DNA from: Meghimatium bilineatum
Lineage: Eukaryota > Mollusca > Gastropoda > Stylommatophora > Philomycidae
DNA: 64,000 nt
Assembly (NCBI GenBank): GCA_034231615.1
Contig: CM067306.1
Span: 62,234,813 to 62,298,812 of the forward strand
Reading direction: 5' to 3'
The stretch's first letter is position 1; every line of letters begins with the position of its first letter. This document shows positions 32,044 to 45,589 of this stretch, one piece after another. Below the pieces are notes generated by a model that saw only the letters and a list, made by a program, of their open reading frames with translations, made no database searches and was not told the DNA's origin. Both the position numbers and the translations under genes were made by a program.

Positions 32044-35000
32044 GTAATCTCCTCATTTCTCACGTGCTCTCTTCTTGTAATCTCCTCATTTCTCACATGC
32101 TCTCTTCTTGTAATCTCCTCATTTCTCACATGTAATCTTCTTGTAATCTCCTCATTTCTCACATGCTCTCTTCTTGTAATCTCCTCATTTCTCACATGAT
32201 CTCTTCTTGTAATCTCCTCATTTCTCACATGCTCTCTTCTTGTAATATCCTCATTTCTCACATGCTCTCTTCTTGTAATCTCCTCATTTCTCACATGTTC
32301 TCTTCTTGTAATCTCATTTCTCACATGCTCTCTTCTTGTAATCTCCTCATTTCTCACATGATCTCTTCTTGTAATCTCCTCATTTCTCACATGATCTCTT
32401 CTTGTAATCTACTCATTTCTCACATGCTCTCTTCTTGTAATATCCTCATCTCTCACATGCTCTCTTCTTGTAATCTCCTCATTTCTCACATGTTCTCTTC
32501 TTGTAATCTCCTCATTTCTCACATGCTCTCTTCTTGTAATCTCCTCATTTCTCACATGATCTCTTCTTGTAATCTTCTCATTTCTCACATGCTCTCTTCT
32601 TGTAATATCCTCATTTCTCACATGCTCTCTTCTTGTAATCTCCTCATTTCTCACATGCTCTCTTCTTGTAATCTCATTTCTCACATGCTCTCTTCTTGTA
32701 ATCTCCTCATTTCTCACATGATCTCTTCTTGTAATCTCCTCATTTCTCACATGCTCTCTTCTTGTAATATCCTCATTTCTCACATGCTCTCTTCTTGTAA
32801 TCTCCTCATTTCTCACATGTTTTCTTCTTGTAATCTCCTCATTTCTCACATGCTCTCTTATTGTAATCTCCTCATTTCTCACATGCTCTCTTCTTGTAAT
32901 CTCCTCATTTCTCACATGATCTCTTCTTGTAATCTCCTCATTTCTCACATGCTCTCTTCTTGTAATATCCTCATTTCTCACATGCTCTCTTCTTGTAATC
33001 TCCTCATTTCTCACATGTTCTGTTCTTATAATCTCCTCATTTCTCACATGCTCTCTTCTTGTAATCTCCTCATTTCTCACATGCTCTCTTCTTGTAATCT
33101 CCTCATTTCTCACATGTTCTCTTCTTGTAATCTCCTCATTTCTCATATGCTCTCTTCTTGTAATCTCCTCATTTCTCACATGATCTCTTCTTGTAATCTC
33201 CTCATTTCTCACATGCTCTCTTCTTGTAATATCCTCATTTCTCACATGATCTCTTCTTGTAATCTTCTCATTTCTCACATGCTCTCTTCTTGTAATATCC
33301 TCATTTCTCACATGCTCTCTTCTTGTAATCTCCTCATTTCTCACATGTTCTCTTCTTGTAATCTCCTCATTTCTCACATGCTCTCTTCTTGTAATCTCCT
33401 CATTTCTCACATGATCTCTTCTTGTAATCTCCTCATTTCTCACATGCTCTCTTCTTGTAATATCCTCATTTCTCACATGCTCTCTTCTTGTAATCTCCTC
33501 ATTTCTCACATGCTCTCTTCTTGTAATCTCCTCATTTCTCACATGTAATCTTCTTGTAATCTCCTCATTTCTCACATGCTCTCTTCTTGTAATCTCCTCA
33601 TTTCTCACATGATCTCTTCTTGTAATCTCCTCATTTCTCACATGCTCTCTTCTTGTAATATCCTCATTTCTCACATGCTCTCTTCTTGTAATCTCCTCAT
33701 TTCTCACATGTTCTCTTCTTGTAATCTCCTCATTTCTCACATGCTCTCTTCTTGTAATCTCCTCATTTCTCACATGATCTCTTCTTGTAATCTCCTCATT
33801 TCTCACATGATCTCTTCTTGTAATCTACTCATTTCTCACATGCTCTCTTCTTGTAATATCCTCATCTCTCACATGCTCTCTTCTTGTAATCTCCTCATTT
33901 CTCACATGTTCTCTTCTTGTAATCTCCTCATTTCTCACATGCTCTCTTCTTGTAATCTCCTCATTTCTCACATGATCTCTTCTTGTAATCTTCTCATTTC
34001 TCACATGCTCTCTTCTTGTAATATCCTCATTTCTCACATGCTCTCTTCTTGTAATCTCCTCATTTCTCACATGCTCTCTTCTTGTAATCTCATTTCTCAC
34101 ATGCTCTCTTCTTGTAATCTCCTCATTTCTCACATGATCTCTTCTTGTAATCTCCTCATTTCTCACATGCTCTCTTCTTGTAATATCCTCATTTCTCACA
34201 TGCTCTCTTCTTGTAATCTCCTCATTTCTCACATGTTTTCTTCTTGTAATCTCCTCATTTCTCACATGCTCTCTTATTGTAATCTCCTCATTTCTCACAT
34301 GCTCTCTTCTTGTAATCTCCTCATTTCTCACATGATCTCTTCTTGTAATCTCCTCATTTCTCACATGCTCTCTTCTTGTAATATCCTCATTTCTCACATG
34401 CTCTCTTCTTGTAATCTCCTCATTTCTCACATGTTCTGTTCTTATAATCTCCTCATTTCTCACATGCTCTCTTCTTGTAATCTCCTCATTTCTCACATGC
34501 TCTCTTCTTGTAATCTCCTCATTTCTCACATGTTCTCTTCTTGTAATCTCCTCATTTCTCATATGCTCTCTTCTTGTAATCTCCTCATTTCTCACATGAT
34601 CTCTTCTTGTAATCTCCTCATTTCTCACATGCTCTCTTCTTGTAATATCCTCATTTCTCACATGATCTCTTCTTGTAATCTTCTCATTTCTCACATGCTC
34701 TCTTCTTGTAATATCCACATTTCTCACATGCTCTCTTCTTGTAATCTCCTCATTTCTCACGTTCTCTTCTTGTAATCTCCTCATTTCTCACATGCTCTCT
34801 TCTTGTAATCTCCTCATTTCTCACATGATCTCTTCTTGTAATCTCCTCATTTCTCACATGCTCTCTTCTTGTAATATCCTCATTTCTCACATGCTCTCTT
34901 CTTGTAATCTCCTCATTTCTCACATGCTCTCTTCTTGTAATGTCCTCATTTCTCACATGCTCTCTTCTTGTAATCTCCTCATTTCTCACATGATCTCTTC

Positions 35001-38000
35001 TTGTAATCTTCTCATTTCTCACATGTTCTCTTCTTGTAATCTCCTCATTTCTCACATGCTCTCTTCTTGTAATCTCCTCATTTCTCACATGATCTCTTCT
35101 TGTAATCTCCTCATTTCTCACATGCTCTCTTCTTGTAATATCCTCATTTCTCACATGATCTCTTCTTGTAATCTTCTCATTTCTCACATGCTCTCTTCTT
35201 GTAATATCCTCATTTCTCACATGCTCTCTTTTTGTAATCTCCTCATTTCTCACATGTTCTCTTCTTGTAATCTCCTCATTTCTCACATGCTCTCTTCTTG
35301 TAATCTCCTCATTTCTCACATGATCTCTTCTTGTAATCTCCTCATTTCTCACATGCTCTCTTCTTGTAATCTCCTCATTTCTCACATGATCTCTTCTTGT
35401 AATCTTCTCATTTCTCACATGCTCTCTTCTTGTAATATCCTCATTTCTCACATGCTCTCTTCTTGTAATCTCCTCATTTCTCACATGTTCTCTTCTTGTA
35501 ATCTCCTCATTTCTCACATGCTCTCTTCTTGTAATCTCCTCATTTCTCACATGATCTCTTCTTGTAATCTCCTCATTTCTCACATGCTCTCTTCTTGTAA
35601 TCTCCTCATTTCTCACATGATCTCTTCTTGTAATCTCCTCATTTCTCACATGCTCTCTTCTTGTAATATCCTCATTTCTCACATGCTCTCTTCTTGTAAT
35701 CTCCTCATTTCTCACATGTTCTCTTCTTGTAATCTCCTCATTTCTCACATGATCTCTTCTTGTAATCTCCTCATTTCTCACATGATCTCTTCTTGTAATC
35801 TCCTCATTTCTCACATGTTCTCTTCTTGTAATCTCCTCATTTCTCACATGCTCTCTTCTTGTAATCTCCTCATTTCTCACATGATCTCTTCTTGTAATCT
35901 CCTCATTTCTCACATGCTCTCTTCTTGTAATCTCCTCATTTCTCACATGATCTCTTCTTGTAATCTCCTCATTTCTCACATGATCTTGTAATCTTCTCAT
36001 TTCTCACATGTTCTCTTCTTGTAATCTCCTCATTTCTCACATGTTCTCTTCTTGTAATCTCCTCATTTCTCACATGCTCTCTTCTTGTATTCTCCTCATT
36101 TCTCACATGCTCTCTTCTTGTAATCTCCTCATTTCTCACATGATCTCTTCTTGTAATCTCCTCATTTCTCACATGCTCTCTTCTTGTAATCTCCTCATTT
36201 CTCACATGATCTCTTCTTGTAATCTCCTCATTTCTCACATGCTCTCTTCTTGTAATATCCTCATTTCTCACATGCTCTCTTCTTGTAATCTCCTCATTTC
36301 TCACATGTTCTCTTCTTGTAATCTCCTCATTTCTCACATGCTCTCTTCTTGTAATGTCCTCATTTCTCACATGATCTCTTCTTGTAATCTCCTCATTTCT
36401 CACATGCTCTCTTCTTGTAATATCCTCATTTCTCACATGCTCTCTTCTTGTAATCTCCTCATTTCTCACATGATCTCTTCTTGTAATCTTCTCATTTCTC
36501 ACATGTTCTCTTCTTGTAATCTCCTCATTTCTCACATGCTCTCTTCATGTAATCTCCTCATTTCTCACATGATCTCTTCTTGTAATCTCCTCATTTCTCA
36601 CATGCTCTCTTCTTGTAATCTCCTCATTTCTCACATGATCTCTTCTTGTAATCTTCTCATTTCTCACATGCTCTCTTCTTGTAATATCCTCATTTCTCAC
36701 ATGCTCTCTTCTTGTAATCTCCTCATTTCTCACATGTTCTCTTCTTGTAATCTCCTCATTTCTCACATGCTCTCTTCTTGTAATCTCCTCATTTCTCACA
36801 TGATCTCTTCTTGTAATCTCCTCATTTCTCACATACTCTCTTCTTGTAATCTCCTCATTTCTCACATGATCTCTTCTTGTAATCTCCTCATTTCTCACAT
36901 GCTCTCTTCTTGTAATATCCTCATTTCTCACATGCTCTCTTCTTGTAATCTCCTCATTTCTCACATGCTCTCTTCTTGTAATGTCCTCATTTCTCACATG
37001 ATCTCTTCTTGTAATCTCCTCATTTCTCACATGCTCTCTTCTTGTAATATCCTCATTTCTCACATGCTCTCTTCTTGTAATCTCCTCATTTCTCACATGA
37101 TCTCTTCTTGTAATCTTCTCATTTCTCACATGTTCTCTTCTTGTAATCTCCTCATTTCTCACATGCTCTCTTCATGTAATCTCCTCATTTCTCACATGAT
37201 CTCTTCTTGTAATCTCCTCATTTCTCACATGCTCTCTTCTTGTAATCTCCTCATTTCTCACATGATCTCTTCTTGTAATCTTCTCATTTCTCACATGCTC
37301 TCTTCTTGTAATATCCTCATTTCTCACATGCTCTCTTCTTGTAATCTCCTCATTTCTCACATGTTCTCTTCTTGTAATCTCCTCATTTCTCACATGCTCT
37401 CTTCTTGTAATCTCCTCATTTCTCACATGATCTCTTCTTGTAATCTCCTCATTTCTCACATACTCTCTTCTTGTAATCTCCTCATTTCTCACATGATCTC
37501 TTCTTGTAATCTCCTCATTTCTCACATGCTCTCTTCTTGTAATATCCTCATTTCTCACATGCTCTCTTCTTGTAATCTCCTCATTTCTCACATGTTCTCT
37601 TCTTGTAATCTCCTCATTTCTCACATGATCTCTTCTTGTAATCTCCTCATTTCTCACATGTAATCTTCTTGTAATCTCCTCATTTCTCAAATGTTCTCTT
37701 CTTGTAATCTCCTCATTTCTCACATGCTCTCTTCTTGTAATCTCCTCATTTCTCACATGATCTCTTCTTGTAATCTCCTCATTTCTCACATGCTCTCTTC
37801 TTGTAATCTCCTCATTTCTCACATGATCTCTTCTTGTAATCTCCTCATTTCTCACATGATCTTGTAATCTTCTCATTTCTCACATGTTCTCTTCTTGTAA
37901 TCTCCTCATTTCTCACATGTTCTCTTCTTGTAATCTCCTCATTTCTCACATGCTCTCTTCTTGTATTCTCCTCATTTCTCACATGCTCTCTTCTTGTAAT

Positions 38001-41000
38001 CTCCTCATTTCTCACATGATCTCTTCTTGTAATCTCCTCATTTCTCACATGCTCTCTTCTTGTAATCTCCTCATTTCTCACATGCTCTCTTCTTGTAATA
38101 TCCTCATTTCTCACATGCTCTCTTCTTGTAATCTCCTCATTTCTCACATGCTCTCTTCTTGTAATGTCCTCATTTCTCACATGATCTCTTCTTGTAATCT
38201 CCTCATTTCTCACATGCTCTCTTCTTGTAATATCCTCATTTATCACATGCTCTCTTCTTGTAATCTCCTCATTTCTCACATGATCTCTTCTTGTAATTCC
38301 TCATTTCTCACATGCTCTCTTCTTGTAATCTCCTCATTTCTCACATGCTCTCTTCTTGTAATCTCCTCATTTCTCACATGCTCTCTTCTTGTAATCTCCT
38401 CATTTCTCACATGATCTCCTCTTGTAATCTCCTCATTTCTCACATGCTCTCTTCTTGTAATCTCCTCATTTCTCACATTATCTCTTCTTGTAATCTCCTC
38501 ATTTCTCACATGTTCTCTTCTTGTAATCTCCTCATTTCTCACATGCTCTCTTCTTGTAATGTCCTCATTTCTCACATGATCTCTTCTTGTAATCTCCTCA
38601 TTTCTCACATGCTCTCTTCTTGTAATCTCCTCATTTCTCACATGCTCTCTTCTTGTAATCTCCTCATTTCTCACATGATCTCTTCTTGTAATCTCCTCAT
38701 TTCTCACATGCTCTCTTCTTGTAATATCCTCATTTCTCACATGTTCTCTTCTTGTAATCTCCTCATTTCTCACATGATCTCTTCTTGTAATCTCCTCATT
38801 TCTCACATGATCTCTTCTTGTAATCTCCTCATTTCTCACATGTTCTCTTCTTGTAATCTCCTCATTTCTCACATGCTCTCTTCTTGTAATCTCCTCATTT
38901 CTCACATGATCTCTTCTTGTAATCTCCTCATTTCTCACATGCTCTCTTCTTGTAATCTCCTCATTTCTCACATGATCTCTTCTTGTAATCTCCTCATTTC
39001 TCACATGATCTTGTAATCTTCTCATTTCTCACATGTTCTCTTCTTGTAATCTCCTCATTTCTCACATGTTCTCTTCTTGTAATCTCCTCATTTCTCACAT
39101 GCTCTCTTCTTGTAATCTCCTCATTTCTCACATGATCTCTTCTTGTAATCTCCTCATTTCTCACATGCTCTCTTCTTGTAATCTCCTCATTTCTCACATG
39201 ATCTCTTCTTGTAATCTCCTCATTTCTCACATGCTCTCTTCTTGTAATATCCTCATTTCTCACATGCTCTCTTCTTGTAATCTCCTCATTTCTCACATGT
39301 TCTCTTCTTGTAATCTCCTCATTTCTCACATGCTCTCTTCTTGTAATGTCCTCATTTCTCACATGATCTCTTCTTGTAATCTCATTTCTCACATGCTCTC
39401 TTCTTGTAATATCCTCATTTCTCACATGCTCTCTTCTTGTAATCTCCTCATTTCTCACATGCTCTCTTCTTGTAATCTCATTTCTCACATGATCTCTTCT
39501 TGTAATCTCCTCATTTCTCACATGCTCTCTTCTTGTAATATCCTCATTTATCACATGCTCTCTTCTTGTAATCTCCTCATTTCTCACATGATCTCTTCTT
39601 GTAATTCCTCATTTCTCACATGCTCTCTTCTTGTAATCTCCTCATTTCTCACATGCTCTCTTCTTGTAATCTCCTCATTTCTCACATGCTCTCTTCTTGT
39701 AATCTCCTCATTTCTCACATGATCTCCTCTTGTAATCTCCTCATTTCTCACATGCTCTCTTCTTGTAATATCCTCATTTCTCACATGCTCTCTTCTTGTA
39801 ATCTCCTCATTTCTCACATGTTCTCTTCTTGTAATCTCCTCATTTCTCACATGATCTCTTCTTGTAATCTCCTCATTTCTCACATGCTCTCTTCTTGTAA
39901 TCTCCTCATTTCTCACATGATCTCTTCTTGTAATCTCCTCATTTCTCACATGCTCTCTTCTTGTAATCTCATTTCTCACATGATCTCTTCTTGTAATCTC
40001 CTCATTTCTCACATGCTCTCTTCTTGTAATATCCTCATTTCTCACATGCTCTCTTCTTGTAATCTCCTCATTTCTCACATGTTCTCTTCTTGTAATCTCC
40101 TCATTTCTCACATGATCTCTTCTTGTAATCTCCTCATTTCTCACATGCTCTCTTCTTGTAATCTCATTTCTCACATGATCTCTTCTTGTAATCTCCTCAT
40201 TTCTCACATGCTCTCTTCTTGTAATATCCTCATTTCTCACATGCTCTCTTCTTGTAATCTCCTCATTTCTCACATGTTCTCTTCTTGTAATCTCCTCATT
40301 TCTCACATGATCTCTTCTTGTAATCTCCTCATTTCTCACATGTAATCTTCTTGTAATCTCCTCATTTCTCACATGTTCTCTTCTTGTAATCTCCTCATTT
40401 CTCACATGCTCTCTTCTTGTAATATCCTCATTTCTCACATGCTCTCTTCTTGTAATCTCCTCATTTCTCACATGTTCTCTTCTTGTAATCTCCTCATTTC
40501 TCACATGATCTCTTCTTGTAATCTCCTCATTTCTCACATGCTCTCTTCTTGTAATCTCATTTCTCACATGATCTCTTCTTGTAATCTCCTCATTTCTCAC
40601 ATGCTCTCTTCTTGTAATATCCTCATTTCTCACATGCTCTCTTCTTGTAATCTCCTCATTTCTCACATGTTCTCTTCTTGTAATCTCCTCATTTCTCACA
40701 TGCTCTCTTCTTGTATTCTCCTCATTTCTCACATGCTCTCTTCTTGTAATCTCCTCATTTCTCACATGCTCTCTTCTTGTAATCTCCTCATTTCTCACAT
40801 GTTCTCTTCTTGTAATCTCCTCATTTCTCACATGATCTCTTCTTGTAATCTCCTCATTTCTCACATGCTCTCTTCTTGTAATCTCATTTCTCACATGATC
40901 TCTTCTTGTAATCTCCTCATTTCTCACATGCTCTCTTCTTGTAATATCCTCATTTCTCACATGCTCTCTTCTTGTAATCTCCTCATTTCTCACATGTTCT

Positions 41001-44000
41001 CTTCTTGTAATCTCCTCATTTCTCACATGATCTCTTCTTGTAATCTCCTCATTTCTCACATGTAATCTTCTTGTAATCTCCTCATTTCTCACATGTTCTC
41101 TTCTTGTAATCTCCTCATTTCTCACATGCTCTCTTCTTGTAATCTCCTCATTTCTCACATGATCTCTTCTTGTAATCTCCTCATTTCTCACATGCTCTCT
41201 TCTTGTAATCTCCTCATTTCTCACATGATCTCTTCTTGTAATCTCCTCATTTCTCACATGATCTTGTAATGTCCTCATTTCTCACATGATCTCTTCTTGT
41301 AATCTCCTCATTTCTCACATGATCTCTTCTTGTAATTCCTCATTTCTCACATGCTCTCTTCTTGTAATCTCCTCATTTCTCACATGCTCTCTTCTTGTAA
41401 TCTCCTCATTTCTCACATGCTCTCTTCTTGTAATCTCCTCATTTCTCACATGATCTCTTCTTGTAATCTCCTCATTTCTCACATGCTCTCTTCTTGTAAT
41501 CTCATTTCTCACATGATCTCTTCTTGTAATCTCCTCATTTCTCACATGCTCTCTTCTTGTAATATCCTCATTTCTCACATGCTCTCTTCTTGTAATCTCC
41601 TCATTTCTCACATGTTCTCTTCTTGTAATCTCCTCATTTCTCACATGATCTCTTCTTGTAATCTCCTCATTTCTCACATGCTCTCTTCTTGTAATCTCAT
41701 TTCTCACATGATCTCTTCTTGTAATCTCCTCATTTCTCACATGCTCTCTTCTTGTAATATCCTCATTTCTCACATGCTCTCTTCTTGTAATCTCCTCATT
41801 TCTCACATGTTCTCTTCTTGTAATCTCCTCATTTCTCACATGATCTCTTCTTGTAATCTCCTCATTTCTCACATGCTCTCTTCTTGTAATCTCCTCATTT
41901 CTCACATGATCTCTTCTTGTAATCTCCTCATTTCTCACATGCTCTCTTCTTGTAATCTCATTTCTCACATGATCTCTTCTTGTAATCTCCTCATTTCTCA
42001 CATGCTCTCTTCTTGTAATATCCTCATTTCTCACATGCTCTCTTCTTGTAATCTCCTCATTTCTCACATGTTCTCTTCTTGTAATCTCCTCATTTCTCAC
42101 ATGATCTCTTCTTGTAATCTCCTCATTTCTCACATGCTCTCTTCTTGTAATCTCATTTCTCACATGATCTCTTCTTGTAATCTCCTCATTTCTCACATGC
42201 TCTCTTCTTGTAATATCCTCATTTCTCACATGCTCTCTTCTTGTAATATCCTCATTTCTCACATGCTCTCTTCTTGTAATCTCCTCATTTCTCACATGTT
42301 CTCTTCTTGTAATCTCCTCATTTCTCACATGATCTCTTCTTGTAATCTCCTCATTTCTCACATGCTCTCTTCTTGTAATCTCCTCATTTCTCACATGATC
42401 TCTTCTTGTAATCTCCTCATTTCTCACATGCTCTCTTCTTGTAATCTCATTTCTCACATGATCTCTTCTTGTAATCTCCTCATTTCTCACATGCTCTCTT
42501 CTTGTAATATCCTCATTTCTCACATGCTCTCTTCTTGTAATCTCCTCATTTCTCACATGTTCTCTTCTTGTAATCTCCTCATTTCTCACATGATCTCTTC
42601 TTGTAATCTCCTCATTTCTCACATGCTCTCTTCTTGTAATCTCATTTCTCACATGATCTCTTCTTGTAATCTCCTCATTTCTCACATGCTCTCTTCTTGT
42701 AATATCCTCATTTCTCACATGCTCTCTTCTTGTAATCTCCTCATTTCTCACATGTTCTCTTCTTGTAATCTCCTCATTTCTCACATGATCTCTTCTTGTA
42801 ATCTCCTCATTTCTCACATGTAATCTTCTTGTAATCTCCTCATTTCTCACATGTTCTCTTCTTGTAATCTCCTCATTTCTCACATGCTCTCTTCTTGTAA
42901 TCTCCTCATTTCTCACATGATCTCTTCTTGTAATCTCCTCATTTCTCACATGCTCTCTTCTTGTAATCTCCTCATTTCTCACATGATCTCTTCTTGTAAT
43001 CTCCTCATTTCTCACATGATCTTGTAATCTTCTCATTTCTCACATGTTCTCTTCTTGTAATCTCCTCATTTCTCACATGTTCTCTTCTTGTAATCTCCTC
43101 ATTTCTCACATGCTCTCTTCTTGTATTCTCCTCATTTCTCACATGCTCTCTTCTTGTAATCTCCTCATTTCTCACATGATCTCTTCTTGTAATCTCCTCA
43201 TTTCTCACATGCTCTCTTCTTGTAATCTCCTCATTTCTCACATGCTCTCTTCTTGTAATATCCTCATTTCTCACATGCTCTCTTCTTGTAATCTCCTCAT
43301 TTCTCACATGCTCTCTTCTTGTAATGTCCTCATTTCTCACATGATCTCTTCTTGTAATCTCCTCATTTCTCACATGATCTCTTCTTGTAATTCCTCATTT
43401 CTCACATGCTCTCTTCTTGTAATCTCCTCATTTCTCACATGCTCTCTTCTTGTAATCTCCTCATTTCTCACATGCTCTCTTCTTGTAATCTCCTCATTTC
43501 TCACATGATCTCCTCTTGTAATCTCCTCATTTCTCACATGCTCTCTTCTTGTAATCTCCTCATTTCTCACATTATCTCTTCTTGTAATCTCCTCATTTCT
43601 CACATGTTCTCTTCTTGTAATCTCCTCATTTCTCACATGCTCTCTTCTTGTAATGTCCTCATTTCTCACATGATCTCTTCTTGTAATCTCCTCATTTCTC
43701 ACATGCTCTCTTCTTGTAATCTCCTCATTTCTCACATGCTCTCTTCTTGTAATCTCCTCATTTCTCACATGATCTCTTCTTGTAATCTCCTCATTTCTCA
43801 CATGCTCTCTTCTTGTAATATCCTCATTTCTCACATGCTCTCTTCTTGTAATCTCCTCATTTCTCACATGCTCTCTTCTTGTAATCTCCTCATTTCTCAC
43901 ATGTTCTCTTCTTGTAATCTCCTCATTTCTCACATGCTCTCTTCTTGTAATCTCCTCATTTCTCACATGATCTCTTCTTGTAATCTCCTCATTTCTCACA

Positions 44001-44262
44001 TGCTCTCTTCTTGTAATCTCCTCATTTCTCACATTATCTCTTCTTGTAATCTCCTCATTTCTCACATTATCTCTTCTTGTAATCTTCTCATTTCTCACAT
44101 GCTCTCTTCTTGTAATAACCTCATTTCTCACATGCTCTCTTCTTGTAATCTCCTCATTTCTCACATGTTCTCTTCTTGTAATCTCCTCATTTCTCACATG
44201 ATCTTTTCTTGTAATCTCCTCATTTCTCACATGATCTCTTCTTGTTCTGTTTGCTGCTTGTA
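32044..44262. repeat. Giant 33-bp satellite, about 370 units
   Basis: The unit begins TGTAATCTCCTCATTTCTCA and continues CATG(C/A/T)TCTCTTCT. Recurrent variants are the base after CATG (C, A or T), ATATCC or ATGTCC for ATCTCC, a 30-bp unit lacking CTC, a 28-bp unit with GATCTTGTAATC, and a unit starting CATGTAATC. On the minus strand it encodes REHVRNEEITR repeats. On the plus strand it encodes MLSSCNLLISH. Both are open for hundreds of codons because the unit is 33 bp. It has multi-level internal duplication and no other sequence intervenes. Confidence 0.98.
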
Positions 44263-44340
44263 ATCTCTTCATTTCTCACATAATCTCTTCTTGTTCTGTT
44301 TACCTCTCTTCTTAAACATCTCATTTCACACGTAGGAAGC

Positions 44341-45102
44341 TTTCTCTCTTCTTCTTGTGTTAATTTCCCAGACTGTTACTGGTATTATAATGTCGATACG
44401 ACGATTAAGTTTATAGTTTTTTATTTTAGTCTACATTATGACCTACTATAAGATCTACATTAAAAATGGATAACATCTACAGTTTAGGTCATAATTAAGG
44501 GAGAAATGTTACAGAGTAGTATAACAACCCTAAAAAGGAGGTGAGTGGCTGGAATAACACAGGACAAATATCAAGATGAATAAAAATAAGAAGTATTACC
44601 AAAATGAGACATAAAGCAACATAACAACGAGAAAGAGAGACAGACGACGTTTCGACTAAAATGCCTTCATCTGGTCAAACAAAAGACAACAGTACAACGA
44701 ATCTTACATTGATATAGACTTGGTTATAATAGGGAAGAATGAAAAGGATAGTGAATAGAGGAAGCAAAGACGAAGCAGCATAGCAGGAAAGAAGAGGGTA
44801 TGGGGAGAAGACAGTGACAAGTGAGGGGAATGTACACAGAAGAAGGTGATGATTAAACATAGATAAGATGTGATAGCAAGTAAAAAAAAAGATAAATAAA
44901 GATAAATTAAAATATACTTATTTCAAAAGTGGCCACAGGCAATGAGTATTAATATACAATCGTAATGGACGAGCAAAAGAGGATGGTACGAGAGATCAGA
45001 TGAGAGAGATAGCGAGAGGGAAAGAGGGGGAGAGAAAGAGGTCAATACGGCAAGAACTGACGAGAAAGACGAAGCCACAGAGCATTTATAAGCAGTGGTT
45101 GT
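44341..45102. other. Non-coding; Penelope-like motif near 44640-44680
   Basis: On the minus strand GATGAAGGCATTTTAGTCGA then AACGTCGTCTGTCTC resembles the GATGAAGG ... CGAAACGT motif common near Penelope-type element ends. 44980-45040 is GAGA-rich. No gene recognised. Confidence 0.4.
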
Positions 45103-45175
45103 TGTCATGTGACGTATGTGTGTGTCATGTGACGTTAGTGTGTGTCATGTGACGTATGTGTGTGTCATGTGACGT
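45103..45175. repeat. ~20-bp tandem repeat with TGACGT, 4 copies
   Basis: The unit is GTCATGTGACGTATGTGTGT. Each copy carries TGTGACGT, a CRE-like core, with no evidence of function. Confidence 0.88.
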
Positions 45176-45370
45176 ATTCCTTCCAGAACGTTGTCTTCCC
45201 AATGAACTCTCTGAACCCCTCTCTGTCTTGGGCGATGTGGCTTACATTTTATAGCGATGTATTCATGTTATCTTTAATGTCGTCAGTCCATCGTCTTCTT
45301 GGTCTGCCCCTTCTCCTCTTCCCAGGTACTCTTCCCTCCATTATTTGTCTTTCTAAACAGAATATAACAG
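45176..45370 (-). pseudogene. LINE C-terminal fragment (minus)
   Basis: The minus-strand frame reads MEGRVPGKRRRGRPRRRWTD then DIKDNMNTSL, a stop, NVSHIAQDREGFREFIGKTT and FWKEY. The GKRRRGRPRRRWTDDIK block is diagnostic for LINE ORF2 tails. The overlapping plus-strand 129-codon ORF is its antisense shadow. Confidence 0.83.
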
Positions 45371-45589
45371 AGCTTCTGCCAAAATGGCCGACTAGAACGA
45401 ATGTGTTCTCTTTACGGTGCTCGATTAACGGTTGTTCCTTCCCGAAAGTAATGGCAACCTACGGGAATATTGTGCCTAGAAATTTCCAATGGATTAAGCA
45501 GTGGAGAGAAACTATTAATAGGAGCAGATAATGGTGGAAAGAAAATACAGTGATAATATATGCAGGTTAGATAGTAAAATATCGGTAAA

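Larger units (their letters stand above)
31560..44340 (-). pseudogene. RTE-like LINE C-terminal region split by the giant 33-bp satellite
   Basis: Read on the minus strand, LINE coding sequence enters the satellite at about 44340-44262 as EMRCLRREVNRTRRDYVRNE followed by EI. It leaves at about 32044 as RNEEITKTDCNNLCDLVY plus a stop. Downstream come EKQRLK and LMRIN fragments that continue the usual LINE tail. The E-R-LRR---RTRRD-VRNEEI series is the conserved segment upstream of the WFGHL-RM tail in RTE-type LINEs. Flanks on both sides match the relative at 63255-63690. A SINE (31716-31875) lies in the downstream part. About 12.2 kb of the interval is tandem copies of the VRNEEI-RR segment. 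Confidence 0.8.

Noticed and set aside
32044-44262. CRISPR-like direct repeat array
   Set aside because: The units are contiguous with no unique spacers, and the sequence is clearly eukaryotic repeat DNA.
32163-44272. Long ORFs (up to 573 codons) encoding MLSSCNLLISH or REHVRNEEITR repeats
   Set aside because: They are stop-free frames of a 33-bp satellite, are open on both strands at once, and lack a start context or unique domain.
45142-45531. 129-codon plus-strand ORF
   Set aside because: It is mainly the antisense of the minus-strand LINE tail (GKRRRGRPRRRWTD).
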